A stretch of 64,000 nucleotides of DNA from Stieleria sp. JC731 (GTDB lineage Bacteria > Planctomycetota > Planctomycetia > Pirellulales > Pirellulaceae): contig NZ_JAJKFQ010000002.1 of NCBI RefSeq assembly GCF_020966635.1, forward strand, positions 1,178,001 through 1,242,000. Direction: 5' to 3'. Position numbers and translations under genes: made by a program. Position 1 is the first letter of the stretch. The number at the start of each line of letters is the position of its first letter. Below are positions 1 through 8,411 of the stretch, piece after piece. The notes below the pieces were generated by a model. The model saw only the letters and a list, made by a program, of their open reading frames with translations. It did not search any database and had not been told where the DNA came from.

Positions 1-363
1 CGCGGATGGCTTTGGACGATCGCCCGAAACAAGATCCGCGACCATCGACGATTGTTGCAAAACGAAGCTGCGGCAGGAGGAACCGAAGCGAATTTGGCAA
101 TGTGCCAACTACCGGACATTCATTCAGCTTCGGAGCCGCCGACGGATGCGGTTTCGGATGCCAAAGCCGCCCGCTCGCGGATGTTGGAAATTTTGCAGAC
201 CCGCTTTGATCATCGGACTTGGGCCATGTTTTGGGAAACGACAATCATCGGCCGCGATGTAAATGACGTCGCCGAACAATTGGGTGTTTCGAAGTGGGCC
301 ATTTATAAATCGAGAGCGCGAGTGCTGCAGCGGCTTAAAGACGAATTGAGAGACCTGGACTGA
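1..363 (+). CDS. ECF-type RNA polymerase sigma factor, C-terminal part (start outside window)
   Basis: The reading frame is open from base 1, so the start lies upstream. The first residues (GWLWTIARNKIRDHRR) match the region 2.4 promoter-recognition helix of sigma-70 ECF factors. The end carries a region 4 helix-turn-helix (DVNDVAEQLGVSKWAIYKSR followed by ARVLQRLKDEL) that would contact the -35 element. About 120 residues are visible. A large Ser/Thr kinase gene follows 175 bp downstream on the same strand, and sigma/kinase neighbours are common in planctomycetes. It probably directs RNA polymerase to stress or signalling promoters, possibly controlled by the downstream kinase (inference). 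The family call is firm; the exact ECF group cannot be told from this part. Confidence 0.85.
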   Translation, partial: RGWLWTIARNKIRDHRRLLQNEAAAGGTEANLAMCQLPDIHSASEPPTDAVSDAKAARSRMLEILQTRFDHRTWAMFWETTIIGRDVNDVAEQLGVSKWAIYKSRARVLQRLKDELRDLD

Positions 364-538
364 TCCGATCGAACTGTGACCGTTCGACCAGAAAATTTGA
401 AAAGAATATTTTTGTGTCCAATCGCTCCGTTGTCTTGGTACCAGCCTGTTGTGACCCTTCGTCAGTTTCGCTTCTTGGATTGAGGCGACTTGGCATTGCA
501 CCGAACAGGCTATTTCGACTCGCACCGCAGGTATTGAG

Positions 539-3500
539 ATGGTCAAAATCAAGAGTCCGTGTTTGGATTCAGAACAGCTGAATCGCGTGATCAACGGTGA
601 TTTGCCGAAAGATGAATTCGATTCGGCGATCTCGCATCTGGATGAATGCGATAAATGCCGATTGGCCGCCGAGAATCTGGATTTAGTTTTGGATTCGCCA
701 GCGATCGATGCGCCATCAGAGGATTCACAGCTCGAAAGCTTGCGAAACGAGACGGCTTGCCAGGTGGCGTTGGGCCGTTTGACCCGTCGTCGGCTGGCGA
801 CCTCGCAAAGCTCTCCGCCGATTGACAATCTAGGGACTTATCGATTGTTGGAATTGGTCGGTAGCGGAGGAATGGGAGCGGTTTTCAAAGCCGAACATCA
901 ACGTTTGCGCCGTCAATGTGCGATCAAGCTGTTGCCGCCCGATCGCGTTGCTCAGCAAGGTTGGTTGGACCGATTCAATCGCGAGATGACGGCGGTCGCA
1001 TCGCTCGAACATCCGGGGATCGTTCGCGCGACCGATGCGGGGCACGACTCCGGTTGGCACTACTTGGTGATGGAATATCTGGATGGGTTGGACGTTGGCC
1101 AAGTCGCCACGCGGATGGGGCAGTTGGCCGTTGCCGATGCGTGCGAAATCGTTCGGCAAGCGGCGAAAGCCCTGGCACATATCCACGACTGTGGTTTGGT
1201 TCATCGGGATATCAAGCCGTCGAATCTGATGCTGACTCGCGACGGTCAAGTCAAGGTACTGGATTTGGGACTAGTGCTTGATGGTGATGATCCGCTGGTC
1301 AGCGACGAACGGTTGACCACGGTTGGGCATGTCATGGGAACGATGCCTTACATGGCGCCGGAACAATTGACCGACAGCCGTGATGTCAATCCGAAATCGG
1401 ACCTGTACTCGCTGGGCGCGACCTTGTTTCGATTGATCGCAGGTCGGCCGCCACATCGAAGCGGAAAGGGACTCGCCGCTCAAGTTCTAGAAATCACGGG
1501 CCAAGACGCACCGGCACTCGATACGGTTCGCGAAGACGTCGATCGTGAAGTCGTGAACTTGGTTGCAGAAATCCTGGCTCGCGATCCTAAGAAACGTCCG
1601 TTAACTGCCGAACAGATTGCCGAGCGTTTGGAAGCACCCAGCAAGGGGCATCAGCTTCAGCGTTTGGTTCGTGAAGCGATTCGAAAAGAAACGGATTCGC
1701 AGCCGCCACGAAGTGGGCTATTTCCAAATCCCAGTGGCAAGTCAGGCGGGTCACCACCGCGTTCTCGCTATCGTTGGCTGATCGGTCTGGCGATGGCTGG
1801 ATGTCTTGTGCTCGCCGGATTCGTTATCAAGTTTCAAACCGATCGTGGCCTTCTAGTGGTGCATTCAGGACTGGATGGTCTGACGGTCGCAATCAAGCAA
1901 GACGACAAGCTGGTTGACGAGTTGGAGATCAAAACCGGCGACAACAAAATTTCGCTTTACAAAGGCGAGTATCGAATCGAAATCCAAGGCGGTGGGGAAG
2001 CGATTCAGTTAAGCGATGAAGTCGTCACGATCGGCCGAAGTGGTGTCCATGAAGTCAACGTTGAAAACCTGGCATCAAGTGACCCGGCGTCGACTGCCGT
2101 TGACGAACCGACGGTGGCCCAAAGGTTGTCAAGCGGATCCGATGTCGCTGCCAAATCGCAAGAGGTTGATACCTCGATGTCAGGTATAGGAATGGGCATG
2201 GACGCAATGTCAGGAATGGGCATGGGCATGGATATGCACAGTCTGCTCTTCGACGGTAAAAGGCTCAGTGAGTGGAATAAAACGATTGCTTCCACTGATG
2301 ATTGGGAAGAACTGGGTCAAGCCATGACCACTGCGATCAAAGTCGTCGATCGTTTCGGTAGTGGTGATTGGCTTGATAAGACCATCGATGCCATCATCTT
2401 GCGATCGCGTGATTTGGGTGGGCTTCATCGGCGTTCACCGCCGGTGATCTCATCGTCCAAGAGTGTGCAGGACAAGAACGCCTCACTGTATTTCATGTGG
2501 TACTACGACCAAGTATTTGCCGAGCCGAGCATTAGTCAGTGGAACGAGCGCAACGCGGAGGAGTTGCTTGTCGGCAATTCACAAAGTCGATCCGCAATTG
2601 TCGTATCGCTACACCGCTACTATGAAAAACGGTCCCGTTCGTCGATGGGCGGATATGGCGGTGGATATGGGGGCATGATGAGCGGAATGGGTGGAGGAGA
2701 TGAAGAGGCGACCAGTCAGCGTCAAAAGAAGTTCCTAAGCTTGAGATTGCTTCGCGGATTGATCGGTCTATCCAAGGACGAGGCTTGGGAGGGATTTGAA
2801 TCAGCCGAACAATCGGCAGCATCGAGGTATGCCCGAGAGTCGGCGATCTACATTGCCAAAGAGCAGTCCATCGGGTTCGAATCGCTGCCGGAATTGGTCA
2901 GCATTGTTGAAGCGGTGCCGGAGCAACAGCGATCGAAACTAGAAGCGGACTTGATCAAGCGAAACCGTCCAAATAAGCCGACGTCCATGGGAGATACGGA
3001 GATGTATGGTGGAGGAAGGGGCTACTCCGCGATGGAGATGGGCTATGGCGACATGATGGAGGAAGGGGTAGGAAGCGGTGACGATATGGGCATGATGATG
3101 GGAGGTTCAGGAGAAGCCGGCTACGGCGGTTCGATCGCAGAGATGGGAGGTGGTTCTGGTGAAGAATCACCAATTCTGTATCGCGGTAAACCGTTGAAGA
3201 CTTGGCGGGGAATTCTAAGAGTCGAGTTGGACGTCGATTCCTTGCTGGAAGCGATCGAGGCGGTCGCGGTGATCGCAAGAAATGTCGACGAGAAAACTCG
3301 AGTCGAGATCGGTCGCGACATACTATTCGCCGCTCGCATCTATGGCGGTACCGAAGCGAATGGCACGGGTGATCCTTCTGGCAAGTTTATGCAAGTGTTT
3401 CCAAGAGTGATGGCGGAGTTCTTTCCAGCGAACGGGTTTCAGCTTCTTGAGGAAGAGTTTGAATCGGGGAATCAGAAAAGCATCAACGCAATGCTATGGC

Positions 3501-4192
3501 CACTTGCCGACTACCTGCGTGATCATGACCCAGAAACGATTTTGGCAGCGACGGATCCCAAGCAGCTTCGTTCGATTCGTGACAAGATCGAAGCGATGGA
3601 CTTAGAGCCAACGGAACCCTACGAATTCTGGTACATCGTCGAAGCATTCGCGCAGTTGACATGGCTGCTGGATGAATCCGTTGAAGGTCATCCAAAGTTT
3701 CAAGAGTTGGTGGTCGACGTTGTCGAAGCCTCTGTAAATCAGCGTGACTACAAGAGGCAGGCGTTCACTGACAAGATTCAATGGCCACCTTCACTTATCG
3801 TGGTCGGATTGGAAATTGCTAAGCTGGATCCGAACCGATTTTCAGATGCCGCTCTGAGCACATTGATCATCCGAGGTGTGTCGCCGGCTGAAAGTAGGAC
3901 TGGCTTTGACGACCACGATCGAGTTGAACTCGCGTATCAGGTTGACTCTAAGTTGGCTGCGGAGAGTTTCCTCCAATATCCTTCTAGTTGGATTTTGTTG
4001 TTCTTGAAGAATGTGTCGGATAGGCGGGTTGGACGCATGTTCGAACTGTTCGCGCAGCATTGCGAGCTTTCAGCCGACCTCGACAAGAAGTTTGATCAAC
4101 TGACCAGGCAGATGGGCAATGATGTTGACCTCATCAAAAAAACCAAAGCCACGATCGAGGAAAGACGTTCGAGTACGCCGTCTCTTCCATAG
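539..4192 (+). CDS. Transmembrane serine/threonine protein kinase with N-terminal HX3CX2C motif and Gly/Met-rich C-terminal region
   Basis: A 1217-residue protein. Residues about 33-40 hold HLDECDKC, an H-X3-C-X2-C arrangement like zinc-binding anti-sigma (ZAS) domains. A Hanks-type kinase follows: Gly loop GSGGMGAVF near residue 108, Lys in AIKLL near 130, HRDIKPSN at 222, DLG (for DFG) at 242, and APEQ in the activation segment. All catalytic residues are present, so it should be active. One membrane helix lies near 413-433. The remaining roughly 780 residues are presumed extracytoplasmic; they contain Gly/Met-rich stretches near 545-565, 700-725 and 820-880, and otherwise match nothing I recognise. 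It lies directly after an ECF sigma gene. The sensor/anti-sigma role is inferred. Confidence 0.85.
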   Translation: MVKIKSPCLDSEQLNRVINGDLPKDEFDSAISHLDECDKCRLAAENLDLVLDSPAIDAPSEDSQLESLRNETACQVALGRLTRRRLATSQSSPPIDNLGTYRLLELVGSGGMGAVFKAEHQRLRRQCAIKLLPPDRVAQQGWLDRFNREMTAVASLEHPGIVRATDAGHDSGWHYLVMEYLDGLDVGQVATRMGQLAVADACEIVRQAAKALAHIHDCGLVHRDIKPSNLMLTRDGQVKVLDLGLVLDGDDPLVSDERLTTVGHVMGTMPYMAPEQLTDSRDVNPKSDLYSLGATLFRLIAGRPPHRSGKGLAAQVLEITGQDAPALDTVREDVDREVVNLVAEILARDPKKRPLTAEQIAERLEAPSKGHQLQRLVREAIRKETDSQPPRSGLFPNPSGKSGGSPPRSRYRWLIGLAMAGCLVLAGFVIKFQTDRGLLVVHSGLDGLTVAIKQDDKLVDELEIKTGDNKISLYKGEYRIEIQGGGEAIQLSDEVVTIGRSGVHEVNVENLASSDPASTAVDEPTVAQRLSSGSDVAAKSQEVDTSMSGIGMGMDAMSGMGMGMDMHSLLFDGKRLSEWNKTIASTDDWEELGQAMTTAIKVVDRFGSGDWLDKTIDAIILRSRDLGGLHRRSPPVISSSKSVQDKNASLYFMWYYDQVFAEPSISQWNERNAEELLVGNSQSRSAIVVSLHRYYEKRSRSSMGGYGGGYGGMMSGMGGGDEEATSQRQKKFLSLRLLRGLIGLSKDEAWEGFESAEQSAASRYARESAIYIAKEQSIGFESLPELVSIVEAVPEQQRSKLEADLIKRNRPNKPTSMGDTEMYGGGRGYSAMEMGYGDMMEEGVGSGDDMGMMMGGSGEAGYGGSIAEMGGGSGEESPILYRGKPLKTWRGILRVELDVDSLLEAIEAVAVIARNVDEKTRVEIGRDILFAARIYGGTEANGTGDPSGKFMQVFPRVMAEFFPANGFQLLEEEFESGNQKSINAMLWPLADYLRDHDPETILAATDPKQLRSIRDKIEAMDLEPTEPYEFWYIVEAFAQLTWLLDESVEGHPKFQELVVDVVEASVNQRDYKRQAFTDKIQWPPSLIVVGLEIAKLDPNRFSDAALSTLIIRGVSPAESRTGFDDHDRVELAYQVDSKLAAESFLQYPSSWILLFLKNVSDRRVGRMFELFAQHCELSADLDKKFDQLTRQMGNDVDLIKKTKATIEERRSSTPSLP

Positions 4193-4204
4193 CGGGCTTC
4201 ATTG

Positions 4205-4227
4205 GTAGTGGACGAAGCGATGAGTCC
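4205..4227 (+). repeat. GTAG-hairpin repeat, copy 1
   Basis: GTAG, then T, then an 18-nt hairpin GGACGAAGCGATGAGTCC. The GGAC/GTCC stem encloses tandem G.A pairs, one A-T pair and a GCGA loop. All copies in the window point in the same direction. Confidence 0.8.
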
Positions 4228-4243
4228 CCAAGCACCTTTGCCC

Positions 4244-4266
4244 GTAGTGGACGAAGCGATGAGTCC
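4244..4266 (+). repeat. GTAG-hairpin repeat, copy 2
   Basis: Identical over the 23-bp core to the copy 39 bp upstream, so two elements sit as a direct pair directly after the kinase gene. Confidence 0.8.
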
Positions 4267-4673
4267 CAAAACAACCCGCTGATTTTCAGATCAAACCTCT
4301 TACCCGCACTACCCACGGGAAAGAACGCTACCTCCACGGAGTGAAGGGCGACAATCCACGGATTCGCATCTTCATCCACCACGGGCCGGTCACGTTGCCG
4401 CCTCCCCAGACGTGGGGCGGTGATCGGAGCCGGAAAAATCGCTGCAAAGCAATTCCTTTCGTTTTCCCCCAAAGCGGGGCGTCCATTGGTGTTTGACGTC
4501 CGTCTCGGGTGGCTTACAATACTGGGCTACGAGCCAGCGAATTGCTGGGCTCGTCCCGCCCCCGACATGACGGTCCTGGAGGTGGTTGAGGCAGACGCCC
4601 AACCGACCGACCCGCTTTCGCCGCATCTGTGCGTGAGGGTTTCCAATTCTCAAGCCTCTTTTGGAGCGAAAAG

Positions 4674-4901
4674 ATGTCTGTAACTCTGTCTAGCGGTCTA
4701 TTCGGCCTCTCGCCTTTGGCTTTCGCAATGCCGGGCGCGACCGAAATGTTGATCTTCCTGTTCGTCGTGCTGTTGCTGTTCGGTGGTGCCAAATTGCCAT
4801 CGTTGATGCGAAACCTTGGTCGCAGTGCCAACGAGTTCAAACGCGGAATGAACGACACGGCGGACGATGAAGACGCATCCGAAAAAGATTCGGATAAGTA
4901 A
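4674..4901 (+). CDS. tatA: Twin-arginine translocase subunit, TatA/TatE type
   Basis: A 75-residue protein with the TatA plan: a short N-terminus, a membrane helix (MLIFLFVVLLLFGGAKLP, with the FG hinge and LP after it), an amphipathic helix (GRSANEFKRGM) and an acidic tail. The ATG at 4674 is chosen over an in-frame start 45 bp upstream because GGAG stands 7 nt before it and the protein then begins close to the membrane helix. TatA oligomers form the pore that passes folded proteins across the inner membrane. A second Tat-like gene follows after 2 bp. No tatC is in the window. Confidence 0.85.
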   Translation: MSVTLSSGLFGLSPLAFAMPGATEMLIFLFVVLLLFGGAKLPSLMRNLGRSANEFKRGMNDTADDEDASEKDSDK

Positions 4902-4903
4902 TC

Positions 4904-5173
4904 ATGTTCGGGCTTAGCCCTTTCGAAATGATGGTGATCGGTGTTGTTGCCGTTGTCTTATTCGGCAGCAACCTACCCGACGTCGCGCGCCGAGCGGGCG
5001 GAATCTATCGCGAATTTCGTGGCAAATTGAACGAGGTTCAACGCGAATTCCGAGCCGCCGAGTATGAAGCGACCAAAGCGTTCAAGATGGACTCGAACAC
5101 GACCTCGTCGATCGACGAAGAAGACGACGAGCCCTCGGAACCATCGGCGCCAAAATTCACCCCACCTAGCTGA
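4904..5173 (+). CDS. Twin-arginine translocase subunit, TatA/TatB-like
   Basis: An 89-residue protein starting 2 bp after the stop of the TatA-like gene, so almost certainly co-transcribed. N-terminus MFGLSPFEMMVIGVVAVVLF is a single membrane helix followed by FGSNLP and a long amphipathic helix (YREFRGKLNEVQREFRAA), then an acidic Ser/Pro tail. The longer helix and the start MFGLSPFE resemble TatB, which with TatC recognises RR signal peptides, more than TatA. TatA and TatB are hard to separate by eye, so the subunit type is tentative. Confidence 0.75.
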   Translation: MFGLSPFEMMVIGVVAVVLFGSNLPDVARRAGGIYREFRGKLNEVQREFRAAEYEATKAFKMDSNTTSSIDEEDDEPSEPSAPKFTPPS

Positions 5174-5222
5174 CGCATCCGTCTGGCAGGTTTCTTAATT
5201 TCCCGACGCCCCTGCGGCGTCG

Positions 5223-5245
5223 GTAGTGGACGAAGCGATGAGTCC
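5223..5245 (+). repeat. GTAG-hairpin repeat, copy 3
   Basis: Same 23-bp core as copy 1. The flanking T and A extend the stem to five pairs (TGGAC/GTCCA). Confidence 0.8.
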
Positions 5246-5334
5246 ATGCCGGTCCAAAAGCTCCCGGCTTCTTAAAACTCCACACGGGGCCATCGCAGCC
5301 TGATCCCCTATTGAGCTGCTTGCAATTTTCTTCC

Positions 5335-5357
5335 GTAGTGGACGAAGCGATGAGTCC
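5335..5357 (+). repeat. GTAG-hairpin repeat, copy 4
   Basis: Same 23-bp core as copy 1, with the five-pair stem TGGAC/GTCCA. Confidence 0.8.
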
Positions 5358-5431
5358 ATTCCCTGAGCCGCTGCCACCTGAGCACAATACGATCGCCGCA
5401 TCCATCAGCAGCCGGAGGCTGCAAAACAGTG

Positions 5432-5457
5432 CGTCGCAAGGCAGGAGCCTTGCGACG
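5432..5457. repeat. Perfect GC-rich hairpin
   Basis: CGTCGCAAGGC, loop AGGA, then GCCTTGCGACG: an 11-bp perfect stem with a 4-nt loop. There is no T-run on either side, so a simple terminator is unlikely. Two shorter hairpins follow within 60 bp (GAGG/CCTC and GCGGG/CCCGC). Confidence 0.6.
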
Positions 5458-5541
5458 AGAGTAGAATCGCTCGTGTGAGGCTCCCGCCTCGCATGCGATG
5501 TCTCGCGGGCTCTGCCCGCCAAGGAAGTCCGAAAATCACTT

Positions 5542-5610
5542 AACCGTCGCTAGCGCGATCACGACTCAGTAAACCATTCCCTGAGCCGCTTCGGCGCTAG
5601 CCGCGGTTGA
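5542..5610. repeat. REP-like imperfect inverted repeat
   Basis: The left arm starts AACCGTCGCTAGCGCG; the right arm ends GGCGCTAGCCGCGGTT, so the arms pair imperfectly around a short spacer. The CGCTAGCG core and the flanking ACTCAG/CTGAGCCG are shared with the arrays near 31 kb and 63 kb. Confidence 0.6.
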
Positions 5611-5642
5611 CTGAGTCTCAGTAGACAGGGTGCTGCAAAGCG

Positions 5643-5665
5643 GTAGTGGACGAAGCGATGAGTCC
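5643..5665 (+). repeat. GTAG-hairpin repeat, copy 5
   Basis: Same core as copy 1; lies just beyond the 3' end of the aquaporin gene. Confidence 0.8.
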
Positions 5666-5685
5666 AAACACTCCAACCTGAACCC

Positions 5686-6348
5686 TTATTCTTCCGCTGG
5701 CACTTCACGCTCCGAATGCAGGAAATGGCTGATCGGAACCGCCGCGACTGCACCGATGACCGGGGCCGTTAGATACAACCACAACGATTGCAACTCTCCG
5801 CCGACGATGGCTGGAGCAAGCGAGCGTGCGGGGTTCATCGATGCACCACTGATCGGCCCGCCGCAAAGAACTTCAAAGGCAATCACTCCGCCGATCGCCA
5901 ATCCCGCCGTGATGCCTTTTTCTTTGGCTCCGACGGTCACGTTCAAGACGACGAACATCAAGATCAGCGTCAACATGACTTCCATGATAAACGACTGCAT
6001 CTCGGTGCCCGCGGGCAGTGTCGCGCCAAGACTAGGCTGATCCGGGTACATGAACCGCAGCAGCAAGCTTGCCGCGAACGCACCGGCACACTGGGCAAGC
6101 AGATAGGGCACCACCTTACTGCCCTCGAATCGTTTGGCCACCCAGAAGGCAATCGTCACTGCGGGATTGATATGGGCACCCGATAGATCGCCGATCGCAT
6201 AGATCATTGCCGAGACCACCAGCCCCCAAGCCATCGCGATTCCGACCAGTGAAACCTCTCCTTCGGTCGCCGAATTAACGATCACCGAGCCGGTGCCGAC
6301 GAAGATCAAGACAAACGTGCCGACGAACTCGGCGATGTATTTTTTCAT
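5686..6348 (-). CDS. MIP-family channel (aquaporin) with NIP-like selectivity filter
   Basis: A 220-residue protein with six membrane helices and both half-helix motifs: INPAVT with NPA at 61-63, and MNPARS with NPA at 172-174. Aligning by the NPA boxes to E. coli AqpZ (filter F43/H174/T183/R189) gives W41, V160, A169 and R175. That W-V-A-R set is the one known for plant nodulin-26-like (NIP group I) channels, which pass water, glycerol and metalloids, and differs from AqpZ and from GlpF (W-G-F-R). Annotation as plain AqpZ would therefore mislead about substrate. It stands alone, with no arsenic or glycerol genes beside it. Inner membrane location is expected. Confidence 0.85.
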   Translation of the reverse strand: MKKYIAEFVGTFVLIFVGTGSVIVNSATEGEVSLVGIAMAWGLVVSAMIYAIGDLSGAHINPAVTIAFWVAKRFEGSKVVPYLLAQCAGAFAASLLLRFMYPDQPSLGATLPAGTEMQSFIMEVMLTLILMFVVLNVTVGAKEKGITAGLAIGGVIAFEVLCGGPISGASMNPARSLAPAIVGGELQSLWLYLTAPVIGAVAAVPISHFLHSEREVPAEE

Positions 6349-6628
6349 TCGAATTCCGCCAGAAGCCTACAGGTGCATCGCTTATTCAAGCTGGCGACAA
6401 CCGCACCGCTTGGTGGCTCATTGTTTTACCGTCCGCCGCTGGGGTACGCACGCGATCGGAGACCATTCGAATACGATTTTAGAAATTCCATCGATCGCCC
6501 TGAAACACCGGCTCCATGGGCAGAGAAGAAATCATTGAAAAGCGACCGGAGATCAAAGCATGCGTGTTTTGTGCTGTTAAACTCTTTTCTAAACACCAGT
6601 ACCCACCATCCACGACTTGACCCAATCG

Positions 6629-7456
6629 ATGTTTTCGACACGCCTGTTCTTGATTACGACGACGATTTTGTTCTCTGGTTCGCTAGCGGTTCATGCCGAA
6701 ACACCGACTTCGATCGAATACGCCACGCAGACCGATATTCCTTATCGAAGCGAAAGCGATTCGTTATCCGAGTACGCGATCGAGCGCTGCAAGTTGGACG
6801 TCTATGCCCCTAAAAACGTCAAGGGCTTTTCAACGGTGGTCTGGTTCCACGGCGGCGGTCTGACTGCCGGGCAAAAGTCGATTCCCGGCGAACTTAAAAA
6901 CCGTGGCATTGCGGTCGTGGGAGTCAACTATCGATTGAGTCCCAAAGTGGAGTCGCCCACCTATGTCGAAGACGCTGCCGCCGCAGTCGCATGGGTTTTC
7001 AAGAACATCGATCGGTTCGGTGGCGACCCGAAACGGATCTTTGTCAGTGGACATTCCGCCGGCGGGTATCTGACCAGCATGGTCGGACTGGATAAAAGCT
7101 ATTTGGCCAAGCACGATATCGACGCCGATGATATCGCAGGACTGGTTCCGTATAGCGGGCACACGATCACTCACTTTACCGTTCGATCCGAACGCGGAAT
7201 CGATGGCAAGCAACCGATCGTCGATTCGATGGCTCCATTATTTCATGTTCGCAAGGACTGCCCACCGTTGTTATTGATCACGGGCGATCGTGAGCTAGAA
7301 ATGCTCGGTCGTTACGAGGAAACGGCCTATCTTTGGCGTATGATGAAAGTGGTTGGTCATCCCGATACGGAATTGGTCGAATTGAAAGGTTTCAATCACG
7401 GTCAGATGGCTAAACCGGCTCATCCGTTGTTGTTGAAGTTCATCGAACAACACTGA
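6629..7456 (+). CDS. Secreted alpha/beta-hydrolase (carboxylesterase/lipase-like)
   Basis: About 275 residues. The N-terminus (MFSTRLFLITTTILFSGSLA, ending HAE) is a signal peptide; the ATG at 6629 is preferred to a TTG 12 bp upstream. The oxyanion motif WFHGGGLTAG, nucleophile elbow GHSAGG (Ser near residue 143), an acid in TGDRELEM and the C-terminal FNHGQM histidine form the usual hydrolase triad of the HGGG esterase group. The natural substrate is unknown; acylated sugars or short esters are plausible. No clear Shine-Dalgarno is visible. It precedes a PEP-CTERM gene by 100 bp, with no sign of a functional link. Confidence 0.8.
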   Translation: MFSTRLFLITTTILFSGSLAVHAETPTSIEYATQTDIPYRSESDSLSEYAIERCKLDVYAPKNVKGFSTVVWFHGGGLTAGQKSIPGELKNRGIAVVGVNYRLSPKVESPTYVEDAAAAVAWVFKNIDRFGGDPKRIFVSGHSAGGYLTSMVGLDKSYLAKHDIDADDIAGLVPYSGHTITHFTVRSERGIDGKQPIVDSMAPLFHVRKDCPPLLLITGDRELEMLGRYEETAYLWRMMKVVGHPDTELVELKGFNHGQMAKPAHPLLLKFIEQH

Positions 7457-7556
7457 CAGAGTATCCGCTCGCCGAGACAGTCTTCTTGGCGTTATCATGC
7501 CTCGTTGAACGATGCGGTTTTCCAAAGCCGCCAACAGCCTGACGGTTGGATTGAAG

Positions 7557-8384
7557 ATGAAAAGATTGCTGATCTATGTTGCCTGTGCATTCGCCTTCGT
7601 TGGAACGGTCGATCGCCAAGCACGCGCTGATATTACGAACTTCTTAGATTGGCATCCGATTGCTGATCCTGCCGATCCAGGTTTCAGTTCGACGGCAACC
7701 GCCAGTGCGGCAAGCTTGTTTGCTTTGGATCAGCCGATCGCTGCCGGAGTCGATATCGGCTTCGCAAGCATCGATGGCTCGACGGTCGCCAGTTCGTCGG
7801 ACGGAAACTATTTTTCGTCAGAGTCCAGTTTCTCGATCGCGATTGACTATCGCTGGGAATTCGCAGGGTCACCGCAAGGCATCTTGGCGTTGGGGTTCGG
7901 AATCGGTGAAGACGTCGCGGGTGAAAATTCGGCTGGGATCGGCGTGGTTTCCAATAATGGATCGCCATTTTTGACCTATGCCGGCGGAGCCCGCGTGAAC
8001 GATGCCGATCTTCCTGCGGAGCCTTTAACCGGCACTCCGGCTGAATTGGAAGGAACATTGTTTGTCTCATTTGACGCCCCGTCCGGAGATGTGACCGTTG
8101 GAGCGTCAACGTCGGCAGGAGCCGGGACGCCCGACGAAACCCGTACGTTCGCTGGCGTGCAGAACCTATGGGCAGGTGACGACTTGATGGTTTCCTTTTT
8201 TATGCGAAGCGATCAACAATTCATTTTCCCAAACTGGCAGGGCGGTCAGTCGGAAGCCGTGTTCAGCAATTTCCGCCTGCTGTCCGGTACGGCGGTCGCA
8301 ATTCCAGAACCCTCATCTGCCATGCTGTTATCATCGTTGGGAATCGTCTGCGTCGTGCGACGTCGGAGACGACCTGTCGGTTAA
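7557..8384 (+). CDS. PEP-CTERM sorting domain protein
   Basis: About 275 residues with signal peptide MKRLLIYVACAFAFVGTV. The C-terminus has the PEP-CTERM layout: IPEP, a short hydrophobic stretch (MLLSSLGIVCVV) and a cluster of arginines (RRRRR). In known systems this tail is recognised by exosortase and the protein is delivered to the surface or matrix; no exosortase gene is in the window. The middle is beta-rich with no domain that I can name. An in-frame ATG 45 bp upstream would add a 15-residue non-signal leader, so the later start is used. The next gene begins 27 bp downstream. Confidence 0.8.
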   Translation: MKRLLIYVACAFAFVGTVDRQARADITNFLDWHPIADPADPGFSSTATASAASLFALDQPIAAGVDIGFASIDGSTVASSSDGNYFSSESSFSIAIDYRWEFAGSPQGILALGFGIGEDVAGENSAGIGVVSNNGSPFLTYAGGARVNDADLPAEPLTGTPAELEGTLFVSFDAPSGDVTVGASTSAGAGTPDETRTFAGVQNLWAGDDLMVSFFMRSDQQFIFPNWQGGQSEAVFSNFRLLSGTAVAIPEPSSAMLLSSLGIVCVVRRRRRPVG

Positions 8385-8411
8385 ACAAGAGATTCTCTGG
8401 AGCCTGCCACG

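Larger units (their letters stand above)
4193..4673. other. Intergenic region with two copies of the GTAG-hairpin repeat
   Basis: Between the kinase and the tatA-like gene. It holds two 23-bp repeat elements near its left end. The rest has no coding signal that I trust; open frames on both strands here lack family resemblance. The tatA promoter is probably in the last 150 bp, but no box is clear. Confidence 0.6.
5174..5685. other. Repeat-rich intergenic region
   Basis: No believable gene. It contains three GTAG-hairpin repeats, a perfect 11-bp hairpin, two shorter GC-rich hairpins (about 5472-5494 and 5505-5520) and one REP-like inverted repeat. Short open frames here are products of the repeats. 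Confidence 0.7.

Noticed and set aside
4205-5665. Hammerhead ribozyme
   Set aside because: GGACGAAGCGATGAGTCC resembles the hammerhead helix II with GATGA and GAA, but only two bases separate GAA and GATGA, so helices I and III and the cleavage site cannot form. The G-C variants also break the core.
5166-5753. Open frames around the repeats near 5.2-5.7 kb
   Set aside because: Their products contain WTHRFVHYR and MDSSLRPL peptides that are simply the GTAG-hairpin repeat translated.
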